Counted from the first letter of the stretch, positions 8,916 to 16,948 are shown. The stretch is 34,884 nucleotides of DNA from an uncultured Prevotella sp. (GCA_944319945.1 CALUFN010000023.1:1-34884), one strand, 5' to 3'. A program made the numbers and translations. Notes: a model not told the origin generated them from the letters alone.

Positions 8916-10199
8916 GTGGCGGCCCTTTTGGCATGCCTGTCGGCAACCTCGTGCAAGGACCTTCCGCACGACGCTACGCGTGGACTCTTCGTCACCGTCG
9001 ACCGTTCGGCCGTGCAGGACGTGCCCGTTGACAGCATCATGGTGGCCGTCTACACCCAAGACGGCCGTCCCGTTAAGGAACGCCGCTTCTCGGGCGGCGA
9101 GCGTTATTCGCCAGTTTTATATGTCGTAGACGGCGGATGTTACACCGTAATGGCCGTGGCCAACTGGGCGGAGGGCGGTGCTCCCCGTCCCGGCATGTCG
9201 CGCCCCGCGCTCATGGAGTGGCTCACTCGTGCCGGCGGCGCAGTCGCAGCCGTGCCCCTGAGCGGCCGTACCGACGCCTGCGTGGCCGACGGCGACGTGA
9301 CCGACGTGACCGTGAGCCTCGGCCGCGAAAGGCCCGTGATGCCCGTGATGCGGCTTACGGCCTTCCTGCCCGACCCGTGCATGCCCCCTTACGAAGGTGC
9401 CATGCGCGCCGCCGCCGGGCCTGCCGCGCGTCGGTTCATAGTGGAGGCTGTGGTGAGCGGCGGCGGCGAGAGGGTCTTGCGGCTTGACACGGTGGCGCGA
9501 ACTACGGCCGGGGCGGCTGTTACTTTCGACATACCGATGGACGAGGGGCGTTATGACATACGCATGTGGAGCGACTGCGCCGACCCCGAGACCGGCCTTT
9601 CTCCGTATTACGACGCCGCCGACCTGCGCCAAGTGGCGATAACCCAATCACCTTATTCAGCCTGCACCGACGCTAGGGACGCGGCTTACGCCGTGGCCGA
9701 AGGCGTGAGTGTGGGGGCCGACGGTGCCGGCGTGCGTGTGGAAATGGCGCGTCCGCTGGCACGTTACCGCATCGTTGCCGTCGACGCATACCGTTATGCC
9801 GTCGTGCAGGGCGCGCCGTCGCTGGCCGACCTTACGGTCAGGGTCGGCTACGAGGGCTTCTTCCCGTCGCGGTTCAACGTGGTCACGGGCAAGCCTAACG
9901 ACGCCGTAGAGGGCCTGTCGTATGAGTGCCGTCCTTGCCCGGAGGTCGCCGCCGACGGCTCGGCGGTGCTCGCCTCCGACTGGATACTGGCCTCGACGGA
10001 CGACAACGAGGTGCGGCTGACGGTAAGCGTAGTCGGCCCCGACGGGCGCACTGTGGCCGTGACGCGGCGCGTAAGCGTTCCTTACCGCTGCGGACGGGTG
10101 ACCACCATACGCGGCAACTTCCTCACCTCGGGCAATGGCAGCGGCGGAGTGGGGCTCGACTACCGGTGGGACGACGACACGTTCGTAGTGGAGTTTTAA
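8916..10199 (+). CDS. FimB/Mfa2 or DUF5119-like surface lipoprotein
   Basis: 427 aa from the only conventional start in frame, a GTG at 8916. Two beta-rich halves carry motifs seen in Bacteroidales fimbrial-accessory and DUF5119/DUF6562 lipoproteins: ATRGLFVTVDRS and VVDGGCYTVMAVANW early, then YEGFFPSRFNVVTGKPNDA late. The start is a problem. The frame is open back to 8841, and from 8883 it reads VFKPLGWLLWPVAALLAC, a good lipoprotein signal with its positive charge, preceded by ATA at 8880 where ATG would be expected. The GTG start would remove most of that signal. A C8 run at 8868-8875 lies just upstream. The gene may be mutated, phase-variable or started at a non-standard codon. It is followed 38 bp later by a related lipoprotein, so a fimbria-like or adhesin unit is plausible. 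Confidence 0.7.
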   Translation: MAALLACLSATSCKDLPHDATRGLFVTVDRSAVQDVPVDSIMVAVYTQDGRPVKERRFSGGERYSPVLYVVDGGCYTVMAVANWAEGGAPRPGMSRPALMEWLTRAGGAVAAVPLSGRTDACVADGDVTDVTVSLGRERPVMPVMRLTAFLPDPCMPPYEGAMRAAAGPAARRFIVEAVVSGGGERVLRLDTVARTTAGAAVTFDIPMDEGRYDIRMWSDCADPETGLSPYYDAADLRQVAITQSPYSACTDARDAAYAVAEGVSVGADGAGVRVEMARPLARYRIVAVDAYRYAVVQGAPSLADLTVRVGYEGFFPSRFNVVTGKPNDAVEGLSYECRPCPEVAADGSAVLASDWILASTDDNEVRLTVSVVGPDGRTVAVTRRVSVPYRCGRVTTIRGNFLTSGNGSGGVGLDYRWDDDTFVVEF

Positions 10200-10237
10200 C
10201 GTTACAACTTATTTATCAACAATTAATAAAACCACAG

Positions 10238-11974
10238 ATGAAGATGAGAAGACCATTATTCCTGATGCTCGGCGTGGCAGCCATGCTGGCATCTTGCAGC
10301 CAAGAGGAGCTTGGCTCACCGCAGGGCGGCGGCGTGGCCGTGATAAGGGCGACCGTGGACGACGGCCTGCAGACGCGCGTGCCGACGTATGCCGACGACG
10401 ACGTGACGATAGACCGCTGCCTCTTAGAGGTTTATGATCAAGGCGGCAACCTCGTAGGCTCGCAGCACGAGGCGCTGGCGTCGGGCGCAGACGGCGCGTT
10501 TACGTTCACCGTTAGCGGCTTGGATCCAGACGCTGTGTATGACTTCGTGTTCTGGGCGGACAACGCCGGGGCGGCAGCCTACGGCGGAGACCTGAAGAAC
10601 CGCAAGCTGGCCGAAGGGGCAGACCTGACTAAGGCACTGGCGTTCTGCGGCATGCTGGACGGCGTAACCCCGACCAACGCCGAAAAGGTGACGCTGACCC
10701 ACGCCGTGGCTAAAGTAACCCTGAATACCACGTCGACGTTAAACACCGGCGACGAGGTGAGACTCGACATGACTGACGTGGCCGACTCATGGAACGTGCA
10801 GGCCGGCGTGGCAAGCGGAGACGCCGCCCTTACTTATGCCTACACGCTCGACAAGACCGTAACGGGGCAGGCTGACGGCACCGAGGTGACCACATTCTAC
10901 GTGCCGGCGCCTACGGAGGGAGCCAACAGCAACATGACGCTGACCTACACGCCGAACGGCAGCGGCACGCCCGGAGACGCCGCGATAAACAGCGTTCCGC
11001 TGAAAGCCAACTACCGCACGGTGCTGCGCGGCGACATTGCCTCGCTGTTCGAGGGCGAGACCGTCAATATCTCAGCCACATTAGATAAAGCCTGGGCTGA
11101 GCCTGACACGGAAGTAGACTTCCCCGTAAGCAACGTGATAGAGACTGCTGCGGCAGGAGAGCTTACCTCTGACGCTGTGATTAAGGCTGCTGAAGCAGGC
11201 AACGGTAGCGTGGTGATAAAGGGTGCCATCAATGTAAAAGACCTTGAAGCCATCGCCGACTGCAAGGATTTGAAGATAAATCTCGACCTTTCCGGAGCTA
11301 CGCTTTACAGCAATGAAGGCACGCTTTTGACTGAATTTCCGAAAACACTTCTTGAATCAACAACAATAAATCCCAGGAGTGAGGCCGTATTGACGGGCAT
11401 CGTATTGCCCGACGGGATAGAAAGTCTGGCTGGATACTGCTTCATTGGGTGCAAGTCGCTCGCTTCCGTCACATTGCCGGACGGACTTAAAACGATAGGT
11501 GTTTCTGCGTTTCAGGAGACGGCGATTACGTCGATAACCTTCCCCGAGAGTTTGGAGACTATCAACGGCTACGCGTTTAATGAATCCATGCTCGAGGGTG
11601 AATTGACTGTGCCCGAAGGTGTTACGGTATCGTCGACGTCGACTTTCAGCGATACGAATATCACTTCTGCGGTTTGGAATACAAGCAGCGACATGAAAAA
11701 CCACACGTTCTCAGGCTGTATGTCGTTGCAGACGGTGACGGTAAACAATTGCGGCTCGATTGATTACAATGCTTTCGGAATGGCTTGCACGGTGTCGACG
11801 CTTATAATAAACATGACCACGCCGCCGGCAATAGCCCGCCAGTCGGAATTTACCGCCACTGGAATAGAGCACATATACGTGCCTGCCGAGGCCGTGGAGA
11901 CATACAAGACGGCCGAGGGCTGGAGCAATTACGCCGACATAATCGAGTCGGTCGAGAATATGCCCGGACAGTAA
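10238..11974 (+). CDS. DUF6562-like lipoprotein with BspA-type LRRs
   Basis: 578 aa. The ATG at 10238 is chosen because MKMRRPLFLMLGVAAMLASC is a lipoprotein signal with cysteine at residue 20; the frame is open further upstream, but only as overlap with the preceding gene. Residues 25-330 form a fimbrillin/DUF6562-like region (RCLLEVYDQGGN, then YDFVFWADN). About 380-530 are LRR_5/BspA-type repeats (IVLPDGIESLAGYCFIGCKS, SVTLPDGLKTIG, SITFPESLETINGYAF). The tail IYVPAEAVETYKTAEGWSNY is the usual closing motif of such LRR proteins. Codon use becomes less GC-rich from about 11100, where the LRR part begins, which could reflect domain acquisition. It is probably surface-exposed and adhesive. 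An intrinsic terminator follows at 12028. Confidence 0.8.
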   Translation: MKMRRPLFLMLGVAAMLASCSQEELGSPQGGGVAVIRATVDDGLQTRVPTYADDDVTIDRCLLEVYDQGGNLVGSQHEALASGADGAFTFTVSGLDPDAVYDFVFWADNAGAAAYGGDLKNRKLAEGADLTKALAFCGMLDGVTPTNAEKVTLTHAVAKVTLNTTSTLNTGDEVRLDMTDVADSWNVQAGVASGDAALTYAYTLDKTVTGQADGTEVTTFYVPAPTEGANSNMTLTYTPNGSGTPGDAAINSVPLKANYRTVLRGDIASLFEGETVNISATLDKAWAEPDTEVDFPVSNVIETAAAGELTSDAVIKAAEAGNGSVVIKGAINVKDLEAIADCKDLKINLDLSGATLYSNEGTLLTEFPKTLLESTTINPRSEAVLTGIVLPDGIESLAGYCFIGCKSLASVTLPDGLKTIGVSAFQETAITSITFPESLETINGYAFNESMLEGELTVPEGVTVSSTSTFSDTNITSAVWNTSSDMKNHTFSGCMSLQTVTVNNCGSIDYNAFGMACTVSTLIINMTTPPAIARQSEFTATGIEHIYVPAEAVETYKTAEGWSNYADIIESVENMPGQ

Positions 11975-12027
11975 TTTATGATAAAACCGTAACATGTCGT
12001 AATTAAGCATGTTACGATACGCATTCC

Positions 12028-12062
12028 AAAAGCCGCATTTTGCACCGCAAGATGCGGCTTTT
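12028..12062 (+). terminator. Intrinsic terminator after LRR lipoprotein
   Basis: Perfect 11-bp stem AAAAGCCGCAT / ATGCGGCTTTT with a 13-nt loop, ending in TTTT, 54 bp after the stop codon. Confidence 0.75.
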
Positions 12063-12071
12063 CGTTGCCTG

Positions 12072-12107
12072 AAAGGTAACCTTTTGCGATGCGATACGCG
12101 GCCTTTG
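12072..12107. repeat. Palindrome array 3, short and degenerate
   Basis: One intact core AAAGGTAACCTTTT (12072-12085), a 7-bp spacer GCGATGC, then a decayed core around 12093-12107 (GCGGCCTTTGG). It belongs to the family of arrays 1, 2 and 4. Confidence 0.65.
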
Positions 12108-12134
12108 GTAACACCGCGCTTTTGCTATCCGGCT

Positions 12135-12255
12135 CTCTTGTAGGGACTTAATTTATTATGTCCGCACGCACTAAAAGGGCGTTTAATTAAATTATTGTCA
12201 ATAAAATACGTTTCTACGAAACGTGCGGACATAATAAATTATGTCCTTACAAGAG
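12135..12255. repeat. 121-bp MITE-like inverted repeat
   Basis: Terminal arms of 34 bp (12135-12168 and 12222-12255) pair with only two mismatches. Each arm runs from CTCTTGTA through AATTTATTATGTCCGCACG. The AT-rich centre of 53 bp has no coding potential. Size, long near-perfect arms and intergenic position fit a non-autonomous element (MITE) or a large structured RNA. No target duplication was identified with confidence. Confidence 0.7.
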
Positions 12256-12332
12256 CATTTTGTACTTCTTTATGCAATTCAGCGGTGAGCGTTTTATGCC
12301 GAGCTGCGTAAAATAAGATAAACTGCGCTCGG

Positions 12333-12377
12333 TAATGAAAATAAAAACTTCGTTTCTCTCGTTTTTATTTTGCATTA
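12333..12377. repeat. Inverted repeat overlapping promoter
   Basis: TAATGAAAATAAAAAC (12333-12348) pairs with GTTTTTATTTTGCATTA (12361-12377), leaving one unpaired base and a 12-nt loop. The right arm contains the TTTG of the -33 box of the septation gene, so a cruciform or a bound protein here could control that promoter. Confidence 0.6.
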
Positions 12378-12399
12378 CGCTCGACTTGCATTATCTTTG
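12369..12399 (+). promoter_or_regulatory. Promoter of FtsB/DivIC-like gene
   Basis: TTTG (12369-12372), a 19-bp spacer and TATCTTTG (12392-12399) match the Bacteroidetes -33/-7 consensus. The -7 box ends 24 bp before the ATG at 12424. Confidence 0.75.
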
Positions 12400-12423
12400 C
12401 AGCCCGAAACAAATATAATAGTA

Positions 12424-12759
12424 ATGAGCCGTTTACATGCGATATGGAGACAGGTGGTCCGCAGGAGATACCTGCTGGTGACGCTGACGGGCTGCGTGCT
12501 AATAGGCTTCGTCGGCGAAAACAGCGTGCTGCGTCACGTGCGCAACAGGATGCTCGTGCGCGAGATGAAGGGCGAGATAGAAGCCTACACCGCCGAGCAC
12601 CTGCAGGCCGAACGCATGCTGAGGGAACTGAAGCGCAACCCGAAGGCGATAACCAAGATAGCGCGTGAACGCTACTTCATGAAGGCCGACGACGAGGACA
12701 TATTCGTGTTGAGCGACGACGACAAGACCGATAAAGCTAATGATGAGACAACTGAATAA
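12424..12759 (+). CDS. Septum formation initiator (FtsB/DivIC family)
   Basis: 111 aa from the ATG at 12424, placed after the promoter; the open frame extends 18 codons upstream across the -7 box and is not used. A short basic cytoplasmic end (MSRLHAIWRQVVRRR) is followed by one membrane helix (about 16-30) and a coiled coil (RNRMLVREMKGEIEAYTAEHLQAERMLRELKRN, written here as its start RNRMLVREMKGEIEAY), then the family's IAREREYFM-like segment (IARERYFMKADDED). This is the layout of FtsB/DivIC, which links FtsL and FtsQ in the divisome at the inner membrane. An acidic tail ends the protein. The next gene overlaps it by 20 bp, so the two are co-translated. Confidence 0.85.
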   Translation: MSRLHAIWRQVVRRRYLLVTLTGCVLIGFVGENSVLRHVRNRMLVREMKGEIEAYTAEHLQAERMLRELKRNPKAITKIARERYFMKADDEDIFVLSDDDKTDKANDETTE

Positions 12760-13165
12760 GTGGCAAAACGTAGTGTTCGCGGCCGGGGCCGTGCTCATGG
12801 CGGCCGGGGCCGGCCTTTACGTGTTTGCCGGCGGCTCCGTGGCGGCTGCGGTGTTTGCGGCGGGGGCGTCGGCCTTCGCCTCGATGCAGCTATTGCAGAC
12901 TTACGACGGCGGCAACCTCGCGCTGAGGAGGCTCAGGCGAATATTGACTGTGGCCGACGTGATGTTCATCATATCGGCCGTGCTGATGCTCGAGGACACG
13001 CTGCAGCTGCTGTTGCCGCTGTTTGTCAGGTGGTTTGACAACGGCTACTACGCTTACCTTACCTACGTGCGCAACAACTGGGTGGTGCTGCTGCTCGCGG
13101 CGGCCATAATCGAGATTTACGCCACTCACCGCATATCACACGAGCTGAAGAAGGAGGAGAGCTGA
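12740..13165 (+). CDS. Small membrane protein after FtsB-like gene
   Basis: 141 aa with four hydrophobic segments (about 10-28, 30-50, 70-90 and 115-130) and a charged C-terminus (HRISHELKKEES). Two adjacent ATGs (12740 and 12743) can start it. It overlaps the end of the septation gene by 20 bp, which argues for coupled expression. I do not recognise a family with a known function. A helper role in the envelope or division is only a guess from position. The GC-rich hairpin at 13177-13206 (CCTCCGGGC / GCCCGGAGG) follows the stop but lacks a T-tract. Confidence 0.75.
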   Translation: MMRQLNKWQNVVFAAGAVLMAAGAGLYVFAGGSVAAAVFAAGASAFASMQLLQTYDGGNLALRRLRRILTVADVMFIISAVLMLEDTLQLLLPLFVRWFDNGYYAYLTYVRNNWVVLLLAAAIIEIYATHRISHELKKEES

Positions 13166-13275
13166 CGCATGCCGGACCTCCGGGCGGAGGCTGCGCGGCC
13201 CGGAGGACGGCTGCGGCCGATAAGCCAAAAAAAACATAAAAGTAGACTATTTGTTTTAAATTGCATGAATTTTTT

Positions 13276-13305
13276 TTTGTACGTCGATAATAGATTGTAC
13301 TTTTG
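13276..13305 (+). promoter_or_regulatory. Promoter of DUF4369 lipoprotein
   Basis: TTTG (13276-13279), an 18-bp spacer and TACTTTTG (13298-13305). The ATG follows 24 bp after the -7 box. Confidence 0.7.
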
Positions 13306-13328
13306 TGCCGATATAACAACACGTATTT

Positions 13329-14138
13329 ATGGTTAAGACCCTTTACTCGCTATTGTCCGTACTGATGCTTACGTCGTGCGCAAGCACGTACAACATCCAA
13401 GGCTCGTCGAACGTGCCTACGCTCGACGGCCGTATGCTGTTCCTTAAGGCGTATGACGGCACCGACATGAAAAACATAGACTCGTGCGACATCGTGCACG
13501 GCGAATTTAACTTTAACGGCACGCTCGACTCTACGAAGATCGCCATGCTCTTTATGGACGAGGACGGCATAATGCCCGTGGTGCTTGAGAAAGGCGAGAT
13601 AACGATCAACATTGACAATACGCAGCAGAAGGTAAGCGGCACTCCGCTTAACGAGAAACTATTCGACTTTATAGCCAAGTACAAGCAGCTGGAGAACGAA
13701 GTGAGCGAGTTAGGACACATGCAGAGCCAGGCTATAATGGACGGCAAGGACCTTAACGCCGTGAACGTGCAGCTTGCCGAGCGCGCAAACGAGATAGCAG
13801 CGAAGGAGGACAAGCTGGTAACCACGTTCATAGTGGAGAACTTTGACAACGTGCTGGGTCCCGGCGTGTTTTTCATGATGACGGCCGGCCACAGGTATCC
13901 GCAGCTCTCGCCGTGGATAGAAGACATCATGAGCAAGGCCACGGACAAGTTTAAGAGCGATCCTTACGTAAGCGATTACTACGAGAAAGCCCGCCAGAAC
14001 GAGGCCATAATGAACGGTACCGCCACGCCGGGGGACGCTGTGGCACCGGCGGCAAGCGCGCCCACGCCCAACGAGATGGCAGCTCCCGTAGGGAGCGGGG
14101 CCGACTCTGTGGCCGAGGCAGGCGGCGGGATGCAGTGA
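13329..14138 (+). CDS. DUF4369-type lipoprotein
   Basis: 269 aa. Residues 1-17 are a lipoprotein signal ending LMLTSC. About 20-115 resemble DUF4369, the beta-sandwich found at the N-terminus of many Bacteroidetes thioredoxin-like lipoproteins (LDGRMLFLKAYDG, IDSCDIVHGEFNFNG, PVVLEKGEITINID). About 120-230 are helical (KYKQLENEVSELGHM, then AERANEIAAKEDK). The thioredoxin domain that often follows DUF4369 is absent. The last 35 residues are low-complexity (Ala/Pro/Gly). Its own promoter precedes it, and dihydroorotase starts 28 bp after its stop, so the two are probably co-transcribed. Function unknown; envelope location is likely. Confidence 0.78.
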   Translation: MVKTLYSLLSVLMLTSCASTYNIQGSSNVPTLDGRMLFLKAYDGTDMKNIDSCDIVHGEFNFNGTLDSTKIAMLFMDEDGIMPVVLEKGEITINIDNTQQKVSGTPLNEKLFDFIAKYKQLENEVSELGHMQSQAIMDGKDLNAVNVQLAERANEIAAKEDKLVTTFIVENFDNVLGPGVFFMMTAGHRYPQLSPWIEDIMSKATDKFKSDPYVSDYYEKARQNEAIMNGTATPGDAVAPAASAPTPNEMAAPVGSGADSVAEAGGGMQ

Positions 14139-14166
14139 GGATGATAAGCGCGCAATAATCGAGAGT

Positions 14167-15504
14167 ATGGAGATATTGATAGACAACGCCACCGTAGTGA
14201 ACGAGGGCAGACGCTTCAAGGGTGCGGTGGCGATAGAAGACGATCGTATTAAAGACATTATAATAGGTGAGGGAACGCCCCGCGGACGGTTCGACAAGGT
14301 GGTCGACGCCGCGGGGTGTTTCGTCTTACCGGGCGTGATTGACGACCACGTGCACTTCCGCGAGCCTGGTCTTACGGCGAAAGCCGACATCGCAAGCGAG
14401 ACGCGGGCCGCCGTCTATGGCGGCGTGACGTCGTTTTTCGACATGCCCAACACCGTTCCGCAGACCACGACGCTCGAAGCTCTCGAGGCGAAATACGCCA
14501 TAGCGGCGCGCGAGAGCAGGGTTAACTATTCGTTTTTCTTTGGTGCAACGAACACGAACGCCGACCTTTTCGGCTCGTTGGACGTGCGCCGCATACCGGG
14601 AATAAAGCTCTTCATGGGATCGTCTACGGGCAACATGCTGGTAGACAGGCAAGAGGCGCTTGAGCGAGTGTTCGCTTCGGCGCCGGTGTTGGTTATGGCC
14701 CATTGCGAAGACACGGGGCTTATCAACGCCAATATGGCGCGTGCAAAAGGGATGTACGGCGACGACCCGGATGTCGTGCACCATGCCGAGATACGAAGCG
14801 CGGAGGCCTGCTACCGCTCGACGGAGCACGCCGTGAGGTTGGCGCGGCGGTTCGGCACGCGTCTGCACGTGGCCCATGTGACCACGGCGAGAGAGCTTTC
14901 GCTGTTTGAGCCGTGGCTTGACGACATGCCGCAGGTTACCGCCGAGGCGGTGGTGGCCCACCTTTTGTTTACCGAAGCGGACTACTCACGGCTTGGGGCG
15001 CGCATCAAATGCAACCCCGCGGTGAAGTCGGCCGACGACCGCGAGGCGCTCCGGCGCGCGCTGACAGACGGCCGCATAGCCGTCGTGGGCACCGACCACG
15101 CGCCGCATCTGCTTACCGACAAGCAGGGCGGATGCTGCCGGGCGGCCTCCGGGATGTCCATGCTGCAGTTCTCATTGGCGGCCATGCTCACGCTGGCGGA
15201 CGAGGGCGTGTTGAGCGTGGAGCGCGTGGTGGAGCTGATGGCGCACCGCCCTGCGCGGCTGTTCGGCGTGCGCGGGCGCGGATTCCTGCGGCCTGGCTAC
15301 AAGGCGGACATAGCCGTAGTGAGGCCGGGAAGCCGCCGCACGGTGACCGACGGCGACGTGCGCAGCAAGTGCGGATGGACTCCGCTCGCAGGGCGTACGC
15401 TCGACTGGGAGGTGGTGCACACGTTCTGCAACGGCCGGCACGTGCTCAATTGCGGGGTGATAGACGACTCCGTGAGGGGCGAGGAGATAGAGTTTGAAAG
15501 GTGA
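14167..15504 (+). CDS. pyrC: Dihydroorotase
   Basis: 445 aa amidohydrolase that closes N-carbamoyl-aspartate to dihydroorotate in pyrimidine synthesis. Metal and substrate motifs are all present: DDHVHFREPG (about 58-67), the lysine of GIKLFMGSSTG, MAHCEDTG, LHVAHVTT and GTDHAPH. These fit the longer dihydroorotase class rather than the short E. coli PyrC type, and distinguish it from allantoinase or hydantoinase only by overall pattern. The stop codon TGA lies at the edge of a GTGAAAGG-type repeat (EFER-stop). An intrinsic terminator follows at 15553. Confidence 0.93.
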   Translation: MEILIDNATVVNEGRRFKGAVAIEDDRIKDIIIGEGTPRGRFDKVVDAAGCFVLPGVIDDHVHFREPGLTAKADIASETRAAVYGGVTSFFDMPNTVPQTTTLEALEAKYAIAARESRVNYSFFFGATNTNADLFGSLDVRRIPGIKLFMGSSTGNMLVDRQEALERVFASAPVLVMAHCEDTGLINANMARAKGMYGDDPDVVHHAEIRSAEACYRSTEHAVRLARRFGTRLHVAHVTTARELSLFEPWLDDMPQVTAEAVVAHLLFTEADYSRLGARIKCNPAVKSADDREALRRALTDGRIAVVGTDHAPHLLTDKQGGCCRAASGMSMLQFSLAAMLTLADEGVLSVERVVELMAHRPARLFGVRGRGFLRPGYKADIAVVRPGSRRTVTDGDVRSKCGWTPLAGRTLDWEVVHTFCNGRHVLNCGVIDDSVRGEEIEFER

Positions 15505-15535
15505 AAGGGTGGAAAAGTGAGAAGGTGAAAGGGTA
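15495..15535. repeat. GTGAAAGG-type repeat at pyrC stop
   Basis: Purine-rich degenerate repeats (GAAAGGTGAAAGGGTGGAAAA and on, in short units AAAGGTG/AAAAGTG) begin inside the last codons of pyrC and supply its stop codon. Similar repeats lie at 26443-26569 and, inverted, at 26641-26678. Confidence 0.65.
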
Positions 15536-15552
15536 AAACAACGACGGGGAAG

Positions 15553-15586
15553 CGGTTTTGCATGTAATGTAAGACCGTTTTATTTT
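15553..15586 (+). terminator. Intrinsic terminator after pyrC
   Basis: CGGTTTTGCAT (15553-15563) pairs with ATGTAAGACCG (15567-15577) through 11 bp including two G-U pairs. The loop is 3 nt and TTTTATTTT follows. Beyond it (15619-15675) the leader of the next gene holds degenerate ATAACC repeats at 8-9 bp spacing. Confidence 0.65.
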
Positions 15587-15690
15587 GTCCGAAAGCCAAC
15601 GCCTTATGAAACGTGAAGCCGTATAACCTAATAACCGAGATAACCGCATAACATGAAACAAACCGCATAACCATAATTAAACAACAGCTT

Positions 15691-16881
15691 ATGATAGCAC
15701 GAATATTCGTTTACCTGATTTTGTTCATTACTCTCCCGGACCTGTATTTGGACCGCCGCATGTTGCGGCGGCACACTCGCTACCTGTGGTGGCAGCGCGT
15801 GTTGTGGTGGTTGCCGGGGGCTTTCATGTTCGTTTACACCATTATTCTGGCGACGCAGCGCGACTTCGCGCCGCGCAGCATGCTGGTGCTCGACATTTAC
15901 CTGCTGCTCTTAGGCGTGATGGTAGCCCCCAAATTCGTCTACGCGGCGTGCTCTTTCCTCGGGTGGGCGCACTGCCGATTCTGGCGGCAGCGCAACAATT
16001 GGGGCAACCTGGTGGGGTTTGTCCTTGCACTGGCGGTGGTGGGCACGGTGGTGTACGGCGGCACGGCGGGCTTCAACAGGCTTGAGGTGAGGCACGTGGA
16101 GTTTGCCTCGCCCGACTTGCCTGAGGCCTTCGACGGCTACAAGATAGTGCACTTCAGCGACCTGCACGCGGGCACTTACGGGGCGAGCCACGCCTCGGTG
16201 CTGCGCAGGGGGATAGACAGCATCAACGCTCAGGGAGCCGATATGGTAGCGTTCACGGGCGACTTGCAGAACATGGAGCCGCGCGAGCTGCGCCCGTTTG
16301 CGGCCCTGCTGAGCGGGATAAGGGCCCGTGACGGCATCTTCTCGGTGCTGGGCAATCATGATTACGCGGCTTACATCGACGCGACGGACGACGTGAAGGC
16401 GGCCAACGAGCGTGAGTTGCAGGAGATGGAGAGGAGCTTCGGCTGGGAGTTGCTTAACAATACGAACCGCGTGATACGGCGCGGCGGCGACTCGATAGTG
16501 GTGGCGGGAATGGAGAACGACGGCCGCCCTCCTCATCCGCAGCGCGGCGACATCGGTCGGGCGCTGGCCGGAACGCGGGCGGGGGCATTCGTCGTAATGC
16601 TCGAGCACGACCCTTCGGCGTGGCGGCGGGTGATCTTGCCGAAGAGCGGGGCACAGCTTACGCTGTCGGGGCACACGCACGCGGGACAGCTGGAGGCGTT
16701 CGGGTGGTCGCCGGCGGCACTGAGCTACGATGAGTGGGGAGGGCTGTACTACGTTGGGCGGAGGGCCATACACGTGTCGAGGGGCATGGGCGGCTTCATT
16801 CCGTTCAGGCTGGGCGCATGGAACGAGGTGACGGTAATAACATTAAAAGCCCTCCCCGGCCCTCCCGAAGGGAGGGAGTAG
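15691..16881 (+). CDS. Membrane metallophosphoesterase
   Basis: 396 aa. Four N-terminal membrane helices (about 1-20, 33-53, 63-89 and 105-123) are followed by a calcineurin-like phosphoesterase domain with all metal-binding motifs: D157/H159 in FSDLHAG, D191 in TGDLQN, N222/H223 in GNHDY, and GHTHAGQ near 330. The layout resembles YkuE/YaeI-type membrane phosphoesterases. The substrate is unknown; a phospholipid or lipid-linked phosphate would fit the location. The last ten residues (ALPGPPEGRE) are encoded by a CCCTCCC-GAA-GGGAGGG palindrome, so the native C-terminus may have been replaced by repeat DNA. A strong terminator follows. Confidence 0.88.
   Translation: MIARIFVYLILFITLPDLYLDRRMLRRHTRYLWWQRVLWWLPGAFMFVYTIILATQRDFAPRSMLVLDIYLLLLGVMVAPKFVYAACSFLGWAHCRFWRQRNNWGNLVGFVLALAVVGTVVYGGTAGFNRLEVRHVEFASPDLPEAFDGYKIVHFSDLHAGTYGASHASVLRRGIDSINAQGADMVAFTGDLQNMEPRELRPFAALLSGIRARDGIFSVLGNHDYAAYIDATDDVKAANERELQEMERSFGWELLNNTNRVIRRGGDSIVVAGMENDGRPPHPQRGDIGRALAGTRAGAFVVMLEHDPSAWRRVILPKSGAQLTLSGHTHAGQLEAFGWSPAALSYDEWGGLYYVGRRAIHVSRGMGGFIPFRLGAWNEVTVITLKALPGPPEGRE
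16860..16876. repeat. CCCTCCC palindrome inside gene end
   Basis: CCCTCCC, GAA, GGGAGGG form a perfect 7-bp inverted repeat directly before the TAG stop at 16879. A related CCCTCCCC lies just upstream. It encodes the GPPEGR tail of the phosphoesterase. Confidence 0.6.
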
Positions 16882-16902
16882 GGATGGCGGAAATTTACTT
16901 TT

Positions 16903-16940
16903 AAGGCGCAAAGAGGATGCTCTTTGCGCCTTATTTTTTT
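16903..16940 (+). terminator. Strong intrinsic terminator
   Basis: A perfect 13-bp stem AAGGCGCAAAGAG / CTCTTTGCGCCTT with a GATG loop, followed by ATTTTTTT. It separates the phosphoesterase from the convergent plsC gene, whose stop is at 16949. Confidence 0.9.
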
Positions 16941-16948
16941 GCTTTTCG

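Larger units (their letters stand above)
11975..12423. other. Intergenic region rich in structure
   Basis: 449 bp between the LRR lipoprotein and the septation gene. In order it contains a terminator (12028-12062), palindrome array 3 (12072-12107), a 121-bp MITE-like inverted repeat (12135-12255), a second inverted repeat (12333-12377) and the promoter of the septation gene (12369-12399). No coding sequence is seen. Confidence 0.7.

Noticed and set aside
9926-10237. N-terminal extension of the LRR lipoprotein frame
   Set aside because: These codons overlap the preceding lipoprotein gene and give an Arg-rich, non-natural sequence. The signal peptide starts at 10238.
13177-13206. GC-rich hairpin as a terminator
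   Set aside because: The stem is strong but no T-run follows on the plus strand; an A-run does, and no minus-strand gene ends here.
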